From Datura wrightii (Eukaryota; Streptophyta; Magnoliopsida; Solanales; Solanaceae): a stretch of DNA of 64,000 nucleotides. Below the pieces are notes generated by a model. That model did not search any database and had not been told where the DNA came from. It saw nothing but the letters and a program-made list of their open reading frames with translations. The stretch is from contig JASDFA010000018.1 of assembly GCA_035772735.1 (NCBI GenBank), positions 63,828,001-63,892,000 of the forward strand, given 5' to 3'. Position 1 is the stretch's first letter, and each line of letters starts with the position of its first letter. A program made the translations under genes and the position numbers. Below are positions 32,280 to 44,590 of this stretch, one piece after another.

Positions 32280-33161
32280 TTGAACTTTTCAAGAAGCTAT
32301 GACTTCTTTGGATGCTCAATATTGGAAAGAGGCAGTCAATAGTGAAATTGAATCCATAATGAATAACCATACATGGGAATTGGTTGACCTTTGTCCAGGT
32401 AAAAAACCATTAGGTTGCAAATGAATTTTCAAAAGGAAAGTTAAAGATGATGGCACTATTGATAAATATAAACAAAGACTTGTAGTCAAAGGATTTAGAC
32501 AAAAAAAGGTCTTGATTACTTTGATACATACTCGTCGGTAACCAAAATTATATCAATTCGGGTGTTAATACCGTTAGGCTCTATATATAGTCTTGAAATC
32601 CATCAAATGGATGTGAAAAAAACCTTCTTAAATGGAGATTTGGAGAAAGAAATTTACATGGAATCACCTGAAGGGTTTGTAGTTCCTGGAAATGGAAAAA
32701 AATGTGCTGACTTGTAAAGTCTTTGTACGGACTAAAACAAATGCCCAAACAATGGCATGCAAAATTTGATTAGACTATGTTGTCAAATGGTTTCATGATT
32801 AATGAGTGTGATAAATGCGTTTACATTAAGAACACTCAAAATTTAGTAGAAATTGTTTGTCTATATATGGATTACATGTTGATAATGAGTAACGACATTG
32901 CTAACATAAATTCTACCAAGCGTAAGCTTGCTAGTAAATTTGAGTTGAAAGACTTAGGAGTTGCTGATTTAATATTAGGTATTAAGATCCAAAAACTCCA
33001 CAATGTCTACCATTGTCTCAGTCTCATTATATCCAAATAATACTTGAAAAATTTAAGTAATTGGATTTCAAAATAGCAAAGACACCAATTGATGTGAAGT
33101 TTTCTCTTGCTAAGAATAAAGGTGAAAGTAAGTCTCAATTGGATTATGCTAGAGTACTGGG
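32280..33161 (+). pseudogene. L reverse transcriptase
   Basis: Motifs: FQEAMTSLDAQYWKEAVNSE, PLGCK, IFKRKVKDDGTIDKYKQRLV, QMDVKKTFLNGDLEKEIYME and PEGFVV, then LVEIVCLYMDYMLIM, where YMDY replaces the catalytic YVDD. KFELKDLGVADLILGIKI follows. The end, SQLDYARVLG at 33160, is cut by element E and continues at 43954 with LGSLMYIMNCT. Stops, one frameshift near 32510 and the damaged catalytic box make it inactive. Confidence 0.85.
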
Positions 33162-34442
33162 TGTTAGAACATGCTCAGTGGAAGAAAACATGAATTGGAT
33201 CAACAATCTTACATGAATCACTTGATAACAACAATGAGTTAGATTATGAAATACTAACCTCTTGAAGCTTTCACACAACGCGTCCAACTCGCTATCTAGG
33301 TCTGCAGTTTTCTACTATGTCCTCAATAATCTCCGAGTTGGGAATACTTGTGTGGGCAAGTACTGCTTCTCAGAAAAAGATGTCTCTTTCAAGAAGGAAC
33401 AAACCCTATTTACAATCACATTTTTAGGGTAGAAAATACTAATCCCAAAACATATAGGATTCCTTCTTTCCTTGTACATTCACACGTTTTTAAGGGTGTA
33501 AAACCCAAACATGTGCTACTTACCTTTTCTGAAGTTGTCCAAGATCTTGTAGGATTTTACTACTTCAAGAAAATAGGTTTCTTCCTTTTCCAAGTTCTTT
33601 AATTAATGAGGCATAGCAGGGACCACAAATTTAATTAGTGAGGCTTCCAATTATGGTATTAATTTGAAATAATGAACGAATTAACCTACCATAATAAATT
33701 ACAAATTATTCCACTAAAAATCCATAATTGCACTCCTTGGTATAATTTCAAAAATATTCATTAAATTCTTATTTAACTCCCCATGTTAAGATTACAGATA
33801 TCAACCAATCAAATTAAATTTCTGACTATTTAACCCATTGATTAATTTAGTCCTTTATTCAAACGCTTAACCTATTTCATGTGACGGATACAAAATCCAC
33901 CTGCAGGGTTTTCACATGAAAACTTATAAGCAATCATAAAGGGGTATCATCAATATCAATGTCGAGACATGGATTCCATCAACTAACTATTATTTTACAA
34001 ATATCATTTGTCATCATCCAACCTATCAGGAACATTTTAACTCGCGAAAGAGTTTCACCCTTTGATAGATCAAAGCAACAAACAAATCACATTGATCATA
34101 ATAATTATATCAAGATTAAGAATATAAGTACATTTAATGGTCTAGAGAATTTATTTTACTAATTCAGAAAAAATACAATTCTCTACTTGATCCGTTCAAT
34201 ACAAACAAAATGTACCAGCAGAAGAAGTTGGAATAATACCATTCCAATAATCAAGATAAATTATATTTAATCTTGTGCTACAATCATATCGATGAATTTG
34301 TCCAATTCTCATCTTAGATTGTGAACATATACAAACATTATACTTATAAGAACCGATGATTTAATCTTCTGTGTATAAGCTAAACTCAATACACTAAACC
34401 ATCTACTATATAAGTAAAGGACACACATGCAAAATCAATCTT

Positions 34443-36498
34443 TCTACACCCCGTAAAAGTTGATGATTAGTAAGAGTACGCGTGAATTTGAAATAGATTA
34501 AGAGAGTACGACGCATGTAAAGAAGCCTTACAAGTCGGGTCGAGCAAGGACAGTCCATACAGGGATAGCGCGACACACCAGTAGGCAGGGAACCAGCCAG
34601 CGCCGGTGTGCCAGCACCTTGGCGTGATGCCAGGCGCGGCGCAGAACCAAGGCTGGCGCGATGGCTGGCGCGAGGCGCCTCCCTAGTGCACCGCCCTCCT
34701 ATATAAAGCCCTCCTTTATCATTTTAAGTTCATTTCCAAATCAACCCATGCCAGAGAGGGAAAGGTAAGAGGGAATCAATAAATTTTCATCCGTTTATGC
34801 TGCAAAACGCCGCCCAAATTCAAATTAACTTCGGGTATTGAAGTTTAAGGCTGCAGGGAGCACTGCTACGGAGTTATTTTCAAGAAATTCATCTGGCAAA
34901 TCGTAAACTTGCCGAGCTAAAGTCATTGGAATTGCTCCAACTAATTTCTATACGATTACAGGCTTCAAGTAAGCATTTCTCCCTTTTGGACTTTCGAGAA
35001 ATGATGAGTTTTTGACCGTGTTCTATTAAGTTGAAATATAGTTAATATTATATATAAAGTTATCGTTTTTGCTGAATTTAGTACTGAAACTAGTCATATT
35101 CCCCCAGTAAAACGATTGTAGTTGAGTACGAGCTGAAACTTGCCAGTTAATAAGTAAACGACGAATGAGGCATGTTAAGTCAGTTTCCTTCAACAAGTTA
35201 GTTTCTTTAGCATGGTAACTCAGTTTTAACCCCAGTAAGAATACAAGTAGCATGTCTATTGTGATTAGTTGTTGTTATTAGTTGAAACCCATATTCCATG
35301 TTTAGTTTGGGATGGATTATGCCTGTATAGACTTCATGACCGACCCCAGGGTTCTTAGCTATGTCGACGCCCGCCAGGGGAGAGATGACGTTGCTCTATG
35401 GAGTGGTATGCCGTCTGTGAGGGATGAAGATGGGGTCCCAGGTCCTCATACAGTCTATTCCATAGGTGGTTTATTATATGTCGTGGTTGGCTATACACAC
35501 CCCCGTCGAGCCTAGTGCCCAGGGTGCAGATATCAGGAGTTCACTAGACTTAGACACAGTTACAGTCAGGGGTCGAGTGGGCTCAGTTGCAGACCTAGAG
35601 GATTGGTAGGATGGATATAGCTATTATTTGACCAAGTGCGACCTTGATAGAGGTATATATACTGAAGTGTACTCACCCGGACTTATAGGGGCCCTAGGTG
35701 GATTATTCTATGCTGGTTGTACCTTCCGGCTTTTAGGGGCCAGGTAAGGTTTTTGTTTGCTTTAGATACTAATAAATTATATAGTCAGAAGTTCTATTAC
35801 TCAGGTATGATCTCTATCCCTTCATTTAAATTATTCTCAGTTTTATTTCTTTTATTCAATTATTTACAATCATCACTTTACATATTCAGAACATATTGTA
35901 CTGACGCCCTTTCTGGGCCACTACGAATAGACGAGGAGCTTGTCCCTCTTAGCCTTCAGCTAGAACTGTTAGAAAGGTCAGCTCCTTTCCTCCAAAGCTT
36001 GTAGATAGAAGGTTTACTTCTTTTGCTTATACCGTTTTGGGTAGGCCGAGGCCTTGTTCGGACCATTATATTACTCCTAGAGGCTTGCAGATTGTTTCTA
36101 TTTCCCTGTGGTTAGCTATTGGTGGGCATGTGGGGCCCATATGTGTTTTAGTTTACGTGTTGGCCGTGTAGGGCCTTGTTTAGTTGTCAGTTAGCGGCCT
36201 TGTCAGCCATAGTTGAACTTAGCACTGGATCTACTTTACAGTCATAACTAGACATCATGGTGGTCTTATCTGCCCGCATAGGATTCCCTGTTATTGCCTA
36301 TTTCTGGTTAACTATTTTCCTTTACAAGTGGCTATAAGGCCTTGTCAGCCGGAGGTTGTATTTAAAACCGAAATATAGCCCGTTGTTTTCCTGATTTAGG
36401 GAGTAAGCCTGCACCAGGAGTGCACAGGCCTAGTTAAGTAGTTCAGATCTTAGTAGGGCACCAGGTGCCAGTCATGCCTCCTATGGTGGGGCGTGACA
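34443..36498 (+). repeat. 5' LTR of element F
   Basis: It aligns with 41758-43844. A clear TATATAAAG box is at 34700-34708. The downstream half holds GGCCTTGTCAGCC at 36196 and 36338, where the 3' copy has GGCCTTGTCGGCC, a CG to CA change consistent with methylation decay. It ends GGGCGTGACA. The small frames 35312-35515 and 35717-36004 are LTR sequence, not genes. Confidence 0.88.
34700..34708 (+). promoter_or_regulatory. TATA box in F 5' LTR
   Basis: TATATAAAG in a CCTCC-TATATAAAG-CCCTC context. An identical box is in the 3' LTR at 42015-42023. Confidence 0.7.
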
Positions 36499-36501
36499 AA
36501 C

Positions 36502-36514
36502 TTGGTACCAGAGA
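36502..36514 (+). other. Primer binding site of F, initiator-Met type
   Basis: TTGGTACCAGAGA follows the LTR end after three bases. It matches the initiator-Met site with two changes. Confidence 0.75.
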
Positions 36515-36759
36515 AGGTCGTATCCCAGGGAGTCTGTAATTTGTGCTAAGAAGAGTCTTGTCTATGGATGTGTTGTGCACCACATTCTATAGGCAGGAGG
36601 CTGCGAGGCATGATAGGATGGTTACTCATTCTTCTTATTTGGTCGTGCTATAGAGCTGTACAGTATAGGGTTGAGTCCCTAAGCTTACCATATTCTTTTA
36701 TCTACAGAGAAATAGTAGACCCGCGACACACCACGACTGGCAGGAGCTTGGGTGTTGGA

Positions 36760-38050
36760 GCATAGAGGGCACTAGAAAGGTGCCCCTGTCAGAGTCAGCC
36801 CGATCTGAGGGCGACAGGGAGACTCCATCTCAACTTCCCTAGTAGTCTCCACCCTATCATGAGCTGCCCAGGGCGGCAGATGCGTCAGCGCCACCTCCAG
36901 CAGTTTCTATACCGGTACTATCGGATTAGGAGGTTAGGAGTGCTGTTATTGCGCTAGCTCAGATGATGTCTTCATAGCATCAACCAGTGGTGCTCGTGGT
37001 CGCAGAGTCCTCAGGAGGACCTGGTAGTTTGAGGGTCCGGGAGTTTCTCGAACTAAGTCCCTCGCAGTTCATAGGGACGAATCAGGCGGAGGACCCTCAA
37101 GACTTATTAGATCAGATGTAGCAGATTTTCAGGGTGATGCATGCCACACCTACAGAGTCGGTTGAGTTAGTAGATTTCGGCTACGGGATATTAAAGTACT
37201 GTGGTACGAGAGTTGGGAGAGGTCCTGAGGGAGAGGTGTTTCCCCTCTGACTTGGCCCATCTATTCAGAGGCTTTTCTGGATCACTACATGCCATGGGAA
37301 ATTCTATAGGCTTGGGTTGATCAGTTTCTACATTTGGAGTAGGGATCAATGAGTGTCCGAGAGTACGCTACGAGGTTTGTAGATACCATGCCGGCTAGGG
37401 TGCACCAGTTTATTATGGGACTAAATCCAGAATATGTGGAAATTGTATTACAGCCACTCTGTGAGAGGACATGGATATTGCTTGCGTTTAGGCTTTTGCT
37501 CAGAATATTGAAGGGATCAGACAACGACAATGGGAGATAAGAAGGGAAAATCAAGAGCAGCGCCGCCGAGTCAGACCTAGTGACATGCAGGCGGAGTCCC
37601 AGGGTGGACCCAGGCCATGATTCTCAGACAGACCACCCAGATCCCCACCCTCGCAACAGCAGTAGGGGAGTGGATCTGGTCATCAAGAGGGGAGTGGATG
37701 TGGTCATCGGGGGAAGTTAGGGCCCGGCGAGAGCTCAGGATCAGCAGGTTTACATGCGCAGAGAGGAGCGAAACAAAGTAGATTCACCGTGCCACTTTGC
37801 CCTTTTTGCAGTCGGTTTCAATTTGGGGCATGCAGGTATGGTTCCGCAACATGCTATACCTGTGGACAGAAGGGTCATCGGATGAGAGACTGTCCAACCA
37901 GGGGTCAGAGTGATTGGGATCGATAGGACAGATCTTCAATAGGATCACGTGACACAGCATCTCCAGCCGAGCATAGGCCCTTAGCTCCACCCGGCAGAGG
38001 CCAAGGTAGGTCAGGGGCCTCTAGCTCAGGTACCGGTCCAGATCGCACTT
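36760..38050 (+). pseudogene. F gag, heavily broken
   Basis: Fragments in shifting frames: LWYESWERS near 37200, FLDHYMPWEI near 37275, SMSVREYATRFVD and FIMGLNPEYVEIV at 37349-37450, and a zinc knuckle CYTCGQKGHRMRDC near 37855 (CX2CX4HX4C, intact). An additional cysteine pair precedes it. The N-terminus cannot be placed. The protein would be the nucleocapsid of F. Confidence 0.78.
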
Positions 38051-38560
38051 ATGCCTTATCGAGACGACAGGAGTCAGAGTCATCGCCGGATGTGGTGACA
38101 GGTGTGCTGGACATTTGCTCTCATTCTATTTATGTATTGATAGATCCAGGATCTACCCTGTCTTACGTTATCCCATTAATTTCCCGAAAGTTCGGTATTA
38201 TGCCAGAATCCCTTCAGTGACCCTTTTCAGTGTCTACTCCCATCTGTGACTCTATGATAGCTAAGAGGGTCTATCGAGGGTGCACAATAGAAGTTGCTGG
38301 TCGTCAGGCTTTAGCAGATTTGATAGAATTAGAGATGATTGACTTTCATGCAATTATGGGTATGGATTGGCTAGCGCCATGTTATGCCAATGTAGAATGT
38401 TGGACTAATACTGTCCGATTCCACGTTCCAAGGGAAGTTGTACGAGAGTGGAAAGGTAGTGCAACTACGCCAAAAGGTAGGTTTATTTCCAATCTTCGGG
38501 CGAGAAAATTGATAGCAAAAGGATGTATTTACCATATTGTCAGGGTTTAGGATGTCCAAG
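38051..38560 (+). pseudogene. F aspartic protease
   Basis: SPDVVTGVLDICSHSIYVLI, then DPGSTLSYVIPLI holds the D-x-G active site in the common plant form DPGST. After a TGA at 38218, FSVSTPICDSMIAKRVYRGC and MIDFHAIMGMDWLAPCYANV give the second block. A stop at 38548 separates it from RT. The catalytic triad itself is intact. Confidence 0.85.
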
Positions 38561-38599
38561 CAGAATTTCTGACTCTTCAGTCCGTTCCAGTAGTCAATG

Positions 38600-39330
38600 A
38601 ATTTCCAGATGAACTTCCTGATATTTCCCCAGAATGGGAGATCAATTTTGCAATTGATTTATTACCAGGTACTCAGCCTATATCTATTCCTCCATAGCGA
38701 ATGGATCCTGCTGAGCTCAGAAAATTAAAGGAACAGTTGAAAGATCTGTTAGATAAGGGTTTCATCAGGCCGAGTACTTCACCGTGGGGAGCACCAGTTC
38801 TGTTTGTGAGAAAGAAGGATGGCTCCCTCCATATGTGTATAGATTACCGACAGCTGAATAAAGTCACTATCAAGAATAAGTACCAGCTTCCCAGAATAGA
38901 CGACTTGTTTGACCAGTTACAGGGGGAAAACTGCTTTTCAAAAATTGACTTAAGATCAGGGTATCATCAGGTTCGAGTTCGGGAGAGAGACATTCCAAAA
39001 ACCGCTTTCAAGACCAGGTATGGCCACTTTGAATTCCTAGTTATGTCCTTCGGGTTGACGAATGCTCCAACAATGTTCATGGACTTGATGAACAAAATCT
39101 TCAGGCCGTACCTAAACCTGTTTGTGATAGTATTTATTGATGATATTCTGGTATATTCCTGTTCAGAAGTAGAACACTAGGATCACTTGCAAATAGTCCT
39201 CCATATTCTCAGGGATCGTCAGTTATATGCAAAGTTTTCTAAGTGTGAGTTTTGGCTGAATTCAGTAGCCTTTCTAGGTCACGTTATGTCAAAAGCTCGA
39301 TCCAGGTGGAGTCGCAAAAGATCGAGGCTG
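38600..39330 (+). pseudogene. F reverse transcriptase, core well preserved
   Basis: From 38701 a 159-codon open frame: LLDKGFIRPSTSPWGAPVLF, VRKKDGSLHMCIDYRQLNKV, CFSKIDLRSGYHQVRVRERD (catalytic D), FLVMSFGLTNAPTMFMDLMN, and VIVFIDDILVYS with the FIDD catalytic box. A TAG at 39178 and a frameshift near 39290 follow. Upstream, FPDELPDISPEWEINFAIDL links to the protease. Confidence 0.88.
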
Positions 39331-39977
39331 TAAAGACATGGCCTAGACCGACAAATCCGACTGAGGTATATATTTTTCTGGGGTTAGCCGGATATTACAG
39401 AAGATTTATAGAGGGGTTTTCCACTTTATTAGCACCCTTGACCAAGTTAACTCAGAAAGAAGCTAAATTTCACCGGATCGAAGAATGTGAACAGAGTTTT
39501 CAGGTGCTGAAAAATAGGCTGATATCAGCACCAGTATTAGCTTTGCCAGATGGATCAGAGGGGTATGCAGTGTATTCTGATGCTTCAGGCATCAGGTTAG
39601 AATGTGTGCTGATGCAGCATGGTAAGATGATTGCTTACTCTTCAAGAAAATTGAGGAAGCATGAAAAGAATTACCCCACGAATGATCTGGAATTGGCGGC
39701 AGTAATGCATGCCTTGAAAATATGGAGACACTATCTATATGGTGTCCACATAAATGTTTTCACTGATCATAAGAGTCTCCAGTATATTTTCACACAGAAA
39801 GAGTTGAATCTGCGACAGCGTCATTGGTTTGAATTATTGAAAGACTATGATGTGAATATTTTGTATCATCCAGGGAAAACCAATATTGTAGTAGATGTCC
39901 TTAGCCGTAAATCCATGGGGAGTTTAGTACACCTGAAGCCAGAACAGCGGAGCTGGATCGAGAACCGCATCAGTTAG
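39331..39977 (+). pseudogene. F RNase H, open
   Basis: Open within frame 39252-39977: IFLGLAGYYRRFIEGFS, YAVYSDASGIRLECVLM (catalytic D), YPTNDLELAAVMHALKIWRH (catalytic E), FTDHKSLQYIF (catalytic D) and HPGKTNIVVDVLSRKS. All catalytic acids are present. It is the most complete RNase H in the window. Confidence 0.87.
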
Positions 39978-39982
39978 CCAAT

Positions 39983-40990
39983 TTGGCCGTCCGTATAGTA
40001 GATTCAGAAGATAGCAGAGCAGTAATTCAAAATACGGCAGTATCATCATTGGTTGTGGAAGTGAAAGAACGGCAGTACGAAGACCTTAACCTGGTTCAGC
40101 TCAATGATAAGGTTCAGCAAGGGGAAGTAACAGATTTCAAGGTAACCAAAGACGGAGTTTTGAGATATAGGGGTCGCCTCTGTGTTCCAGACGCGGCAGG
40201 ACTTCGCCAAAGATTATGGGCAAGATACATTATTCCCGTTATTCTCTTCATCTAGGTTCAACAAAGATGTATCATGATATAAAAGAGATTTACTGATGGT
40301 CGGGAATGAAAAAGGAGGTAGCAGAATGTGTAGCACAATGTCCTAATTGCCAATAGGTGAAGGTTGAACATCAAAAACCCAATGGATTGACGCAGGAAAT
40401 AGCAGTGCCTATGTGGAAATGGGAGGCAATTAATATGGATTTTGTGACAGGGTTGCCTCGTACCAGGCATAAATTTGATTCTATCTAGGTAATTTTTGAC
40501 AGGTTGATGAAGTCAGCTCATTTTCTGCCAGTGAGGGCTACTTTCTCAGCTGAAGACTATGCTAAACTGTATATTAGAGAGATAGTTCGATTGCATGGTG
40601 TTTCCGTATCAATTATTTTTGATAGAGGGGCGTAGTTTACAGCTAAATTTTGGCAATCCTTCCAGAAGGGTCTGGGGACACAGGTTAACCTGAGTACAAC
40701 TTTTCATCCTCAAACAGATGGGCAGGCAGAACATACAATTCAGACGCTTGAGGATGTGTTACGGGTGTGTGTTGTATTTTGGGGACAGCTAGGATGAACA
40801 CTTACCACTTATTGAGTTTGCCTACAATAACTGTTATCACTCGGCAATCCAGATGGCACCATATGAAGCCTTGTATGGGTGAAAGTGCAGATCTCCAGTT
40901 GATTGGTTCGAAGTTGGAGAATCAGAGTTAATTGGACTAGACATGATCCATCATTCAGAGGAGAAAGTGAAGCTTATTAGAGAATGCCTA
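39983..40990 (+). pseudogene. F integrase
   Basis: VLRYRGRLCVPDAAGLRQRL ends the linker. Then CVAQCPNCQ near 40330 is the paired-cysteine part of the zinc domain. NMDFVTGLPRTRHKFDSI gives the first catalytic D near 40440, a damaged IIFDRGA the second near 40620, and STTFHPQTDGQAEHTIQTLE the glutamate region near 40700. Stops near 40354, 40489 and 40635 and a shift near 40790 disable it. Confidence 0.83.
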
Positions 40991-40999
40991 TTGATGGCT

Positions 41000-41474
41000 C
41001 AAAGCCTCCAAAAATCTTACGCTGATGTACGGCGTAGGAACTTGGAGTTCAATGTAGACGACTGGGTGTTTCTGAAAGTCTCGCCAATGAAGGGCGTAAT
41101 GAGGTTTGGTTAAAAGGGTAGATTAGCCCAAGGTTTATTGGGCCGTATCGAATACTCCGGAGAATAGGTCAGGTGGCATACGAGCTAGATTTGCCTTCAG
41201 AATTGGAATCCGTTCATCTGATCTTTCATGTGTCGATGCTACGAAAGTGCATAGGGGATCCGTCCCGAGTTATGCCAGTTGAGGATGTCCAAGTCTGAGG
41301 AGTTAGCCTATGAAGAGGTTCCAATAGCTATATTGGATCGACAAGTTCGTAGGTTGAGAACTAAAGATGTCACTTCCATTAAGGTATTGTGGAGAAACAT
41401 AAATAGAGAAAAGATGACCTGGGAAGCTAAGGATGATATGAGATCTAGATATCCTCATTCGTTCCAGGCTTAGT
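41000..41474 (+). pseudogene. F integrase C-terminus and chromodomain-like tail
   Basis: FNVDDWVFLKVSPMKGVMRF, FIGPYRILRRIGQVAYELDL and HLIFHVSMLRKCIGDPSRVM form the GPY/F module. The tail 41279-41473 reads EELAYEEVPIAILDRQVRRL, VTSIKVLWRNINREKMTWE and ends RYPHSFQA. Same type as D and K. Confidence 0.82.
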
Positions 41475-41733
41475 CCAGATTGTGCAGTTAAGGTAAGTTA
41501 TTGATTCAGTTGCTGTTTCATGATTGGTGTTATATATATTGCTCAGTTGACTCCAACCTTGCTATGAAATCTTATAGTGTTATATGAAGTGCATGTATTG
41601 GACTTTTCAGTGTTTCAGGGTTTTCAGATAGTCCATATTACAAGGGAGACTCTACCAAAAATTTTCCAGAATAATAAGTTAAAAGAGTTAAACTCCTACG
41701 AATTGTAGTTGACATTCGAGGACAAATGTTCCT

Positions 41734-41757
41734 AAGGAGTGGGGGGGGGGGGGAGGA
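41734..41757 (+). other. Polypurine tract of F with 13-G run
   Basis: AAGGAGT, 13 G residues (41741-41753), then AGGA directly before the 3' LTR start TGTTACACC. Such a run is prone to length change and sequencing error. Confidence 0.75.
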
Positions 41758-43844
41758 TGTTACACCCTATAAAAGTTGAAGATTAGTAAGCGTACACGTG
41801 AATTTGAAATAGATAAACAGAGTACGATGAATGTAAAGAAGCTTCGAAAGTCAGATCGAGCGAGGCTAGGCCATACAGGACCAGTGCGACGCGTCAGCCG
41901 ACAGAGCACCAGCCAGTGCAGCGTGCCAGCACCTTGGCGCGATGCCAGGTGCGGTGAGGCACCAAGGTTGCCGCTATGGATGGCGCGAGGCGCCTCCCTG
42001 GTGCACCGCCCTCCTATATAAAGCCCTCTTTATCATTTTAAGTTCATTTCCAAATCAACCCACGGACAGTGAGGGAAAGGTACGAGGGAATCAATAAATT
42101 TTCATCCATTTATGCTGCGAAACGCCGCCTGAATTCAAATTAACTCCGGGTATTGAAGTTTAAGGCTGTAGGGAGCATTGTTACGGAGTTATTTTCAAGA
42201 AATTCACCCAGCAAATCGTAACCCTGCCGAGCCAAATTCATTGGAATTTCTCCAAACTAATTTCTATACAATCACAGGCTTCAAGTAAGCCTTTCTCCCT
42301 TCTAGAATTTAGAGAAATTATGAGTTTTCGACCATGTTCCGTTAAGTTGAAATATAGTTAATATTATATATAAAGTTATCGTTTTTGCTGAATTTAGTAC
42401 TTAAACTAGTCATATTCCCCCAGTAATACATTTGCAGCTGAGAAGAGCAGTTGAATACAAACTGAAACTCGCCAGTTAATCAGTAATCGACGAACAAGGT
42501 ATGTTAAGGCAGTTTCCTTCGGCAAGTTATTTTCTTTAGCATGATAGCTCAGTTTGAATCCCAGTCTGAAACCAGAAGCATGTCTATTGTGATTAGTTGT
42601 TGTTATTATCTGAAACTCGTATTCCATGTTTAGTTTGGGATGGATTATGCCTGTATTGACTTCATGACTGACCCCAGGGTTATTAGCTGTGTTGACGCCT
42701 GCCAGGGGTGAGATGACGTTGCTCTATATAGCGTTATGACTTCCGCAAGGGATGAAGATGGGGTCCCAAGTCCTGATGAGTCCATTCCATGGGTGGGCTA
42801 TTATATGCCGTGGTTGGCTCTACACACCCCCGTCGAGCCTGGTGCCCGAGGTACAGATATTAGGAGTTCAGTGGACTCAAACATAGTTACAGTTAGGGGA
42901 TGAGCGGGCTCAGTTGCAGACCCAGCGGACTGGTAGGATGGCTATACCTATTAGTTGACCCAGTGCGACCTTGATAGGGGTATATAGACTGAAGTGTTCT
43001 CACCAGGCTTATGGGGGCCCCAGGTGGGTTATTCTGTGCTGGTTGTACCTTCCAGCTTATGGGGGCCAGGTAAGGTTTTTGTTTTCTTTAGATACTAATA
43101 AATTAGATAGTATGAAGTTTTATTACCCAGGTATGATCTCTGTCCCTTCATTTCAGTTATTCTCACTATCATTTCTTTTATTTAGTTATTTACAATCATC
43201 ACTTTACATATTCGGTACATATTATACTGACTCCCTTTCTGGGGCGCTGCATTACTTGCCTGCAGGTGCGGATAGATGAGGAGCTGGTCCCTCTTAGCCT
43301 TCATCCAGAACTGTTAGAAAAGTTGGCTCCTTTCCTCCGAAGCTTGTATATAGAGGGTTTACTTCTTTTGCTTGTACAGTTTTGGGTAGGCCGGGGCCCT
43401 GTCCCGACCATTATATTACTCTTAGAGGCTTGCAAATTATTTCTGTTTCCCTGTGGTTAGCTATTGGTGGCCGTGTGGGGCTCATATGTGTTTTAGTTTA
43501 CGTGTTGGCCATGTGGGGCCTTGTTTAGTTGTCAATTAGCGGCCTTGTCGGCCATAGTTTAACTTAGCACTAGATTTACTTTACAGTCATAACTAGACAT
43601 CATGGTGGTCTTGTCGGCCCGCATAGGATTCCCTGTTATTGCCTATTTCTTGTTAGCTGTTTTCCTTTACAGGTGGCTATAAGGCCTTGTCGGCCGGAGG
43701 TTATATTTACAGCCGAGATATAGCCCGTTGTTTTCCTGATTTATGGAGTAAGCCTGCACCAGGAGTGCATAGGCCTAGTTTAGTCAGTTCAGATCTTAGT
43801 AGGGAAATAGGTGCTAGTCATGCCTCCCAAGGTGGGGCGTGATA
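41758..43844 (+). repeat. 3' LTR of element F
   Basis: It runs TGTTACACCC to GGGCGTGATA, where the 5' copy ends GACA. The TATA box is at 42015-42023. The iterated word GGYCTTGTCGGCC is at 43541, 43607 and 43683. Open frames 42971-43279 and 43266-43460 are LTR sequence. Confidence 0.9.
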
Positions 43845-43953
43845 GATATATTCAAAACAAGACTCTATTAATCCAAAAAATAAAATGAAAGTCTTACATA
43901 AAACTGAAACATAATACTATACTAAACTGCATAGTTAATAGTATATCCTAACA

Positions 43954-44590
43954 CTAGGAAGTCTAATGTACATCATGAACTGTACATGATCAAATATAGC
44001 TTGTGCTATAGGTAGACTTAGTCGATACACAAGTTATCCCAATCAAAATCATTGGATGGCTACGACACGAGTTTTGGGGTATTTAAAACTTACTCAAAAC
44101 TTTGGTTTACGCTACAACAAGTGTCAACAGTGGTTGAAGGATATTGTTTTGCAAATTGGATCACTGAGTCAATTGAGAATAAATGCATGAGTGGATATAT
44201 TTTTACCATCAGGGGAGGAGCAGTGTCTTGGAAGTCATCCAATCAAACATGTATTGCTCGCTCTATAATGGAGTGTGAATTCATAGCCTTAGACAAGCCG
44301 GGTGAAGAAGCTGAATGGCTTAGGAATTTCTTAGAAGAAATTCCATTCTGGCCCAAACCGTTGGCTCCAATATGTATACATTGTGATATCCAAGCGGCAC
44401 TCGGAAGGGCTGGGAGTGCAATATTTAACATAAAATCTTTTCACATACGATGAAGACATAACACATTTAGAAAACTACTCTCTAGTGGAATTATCACAAT
44501 TGACTATGTAAATTCAAGAGATAATATATTGAATCCACTTACAAAGGCCTAACTAAAGTGGCGGTTAAAAGATCATCAAAGGAATGGGGG
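43954..44590 (+). pseudogene. L RNase H, resumed after E
   Basis: The first part reads LGSLMYIMNCT and RLSRYTSYPNQNHWMATT, joining the RT end at 33161. After a frame shift near 44080, VVEGYCFANWITESIENKCM replaces the usual DANW (catalytic D lost), then GGAVSWKSSNQTCIARSIME (E region), EEAEWLRNFLEEIPFWPKPL, CIHCDIQAALGRAG (catalytic D) and NIKSFHIR. The frame ends at 44453, and the conserved tail continues past it. Confidence 0.85.

Larger units (their letters stand above)
34443..43844 (+). mobile_element. Ty3/gypsy chromovirus F (Tekay/Del-like), inside E
   Basis: It has LTRs of about 2.05 kb, an initiator-Met-like primer site, gag, protease, RT, RNase H, integrase and chromodomain tail in order, then a G-rich polypurine tract. 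Total length is about 9.4 kb. The first bases of the 5' LTR are changed (tttctacacc against tgttacaccc in the 3' copy), and I could not find a target duplication, so the left edge is uncertain by a few bases. The pol core is better preserved than in D. Confidence 0.88.
33162..43953. mobile_element. Element E, probable solo LTR, interrupted by F
   Basis: The left piece 33162-34442 starts TGTTAGAACA and the right piece 43845-43953 ends TATCCTAACA, giving six-base inverted ends TGTTAG/CTAACA. Flanks are ctggg (33157-33161) and ctagg (43954-43958). Once F is removed it is about 1.39 kb without any coding, primer site or internal repeat that I can see. It is best explained as a solo LTR, or alternatively as a short non-coding LTR element. 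The open frame 33348-33602 resembles nothing known. Orientation cannot be decided. Confidence 0.65.

Noticed and set aside
35312..36004. Open frames in the F 5' LTR that could be called small genes
   Set aside because: They are not kept in frame in the 3' LTR copy and have no protein motif.
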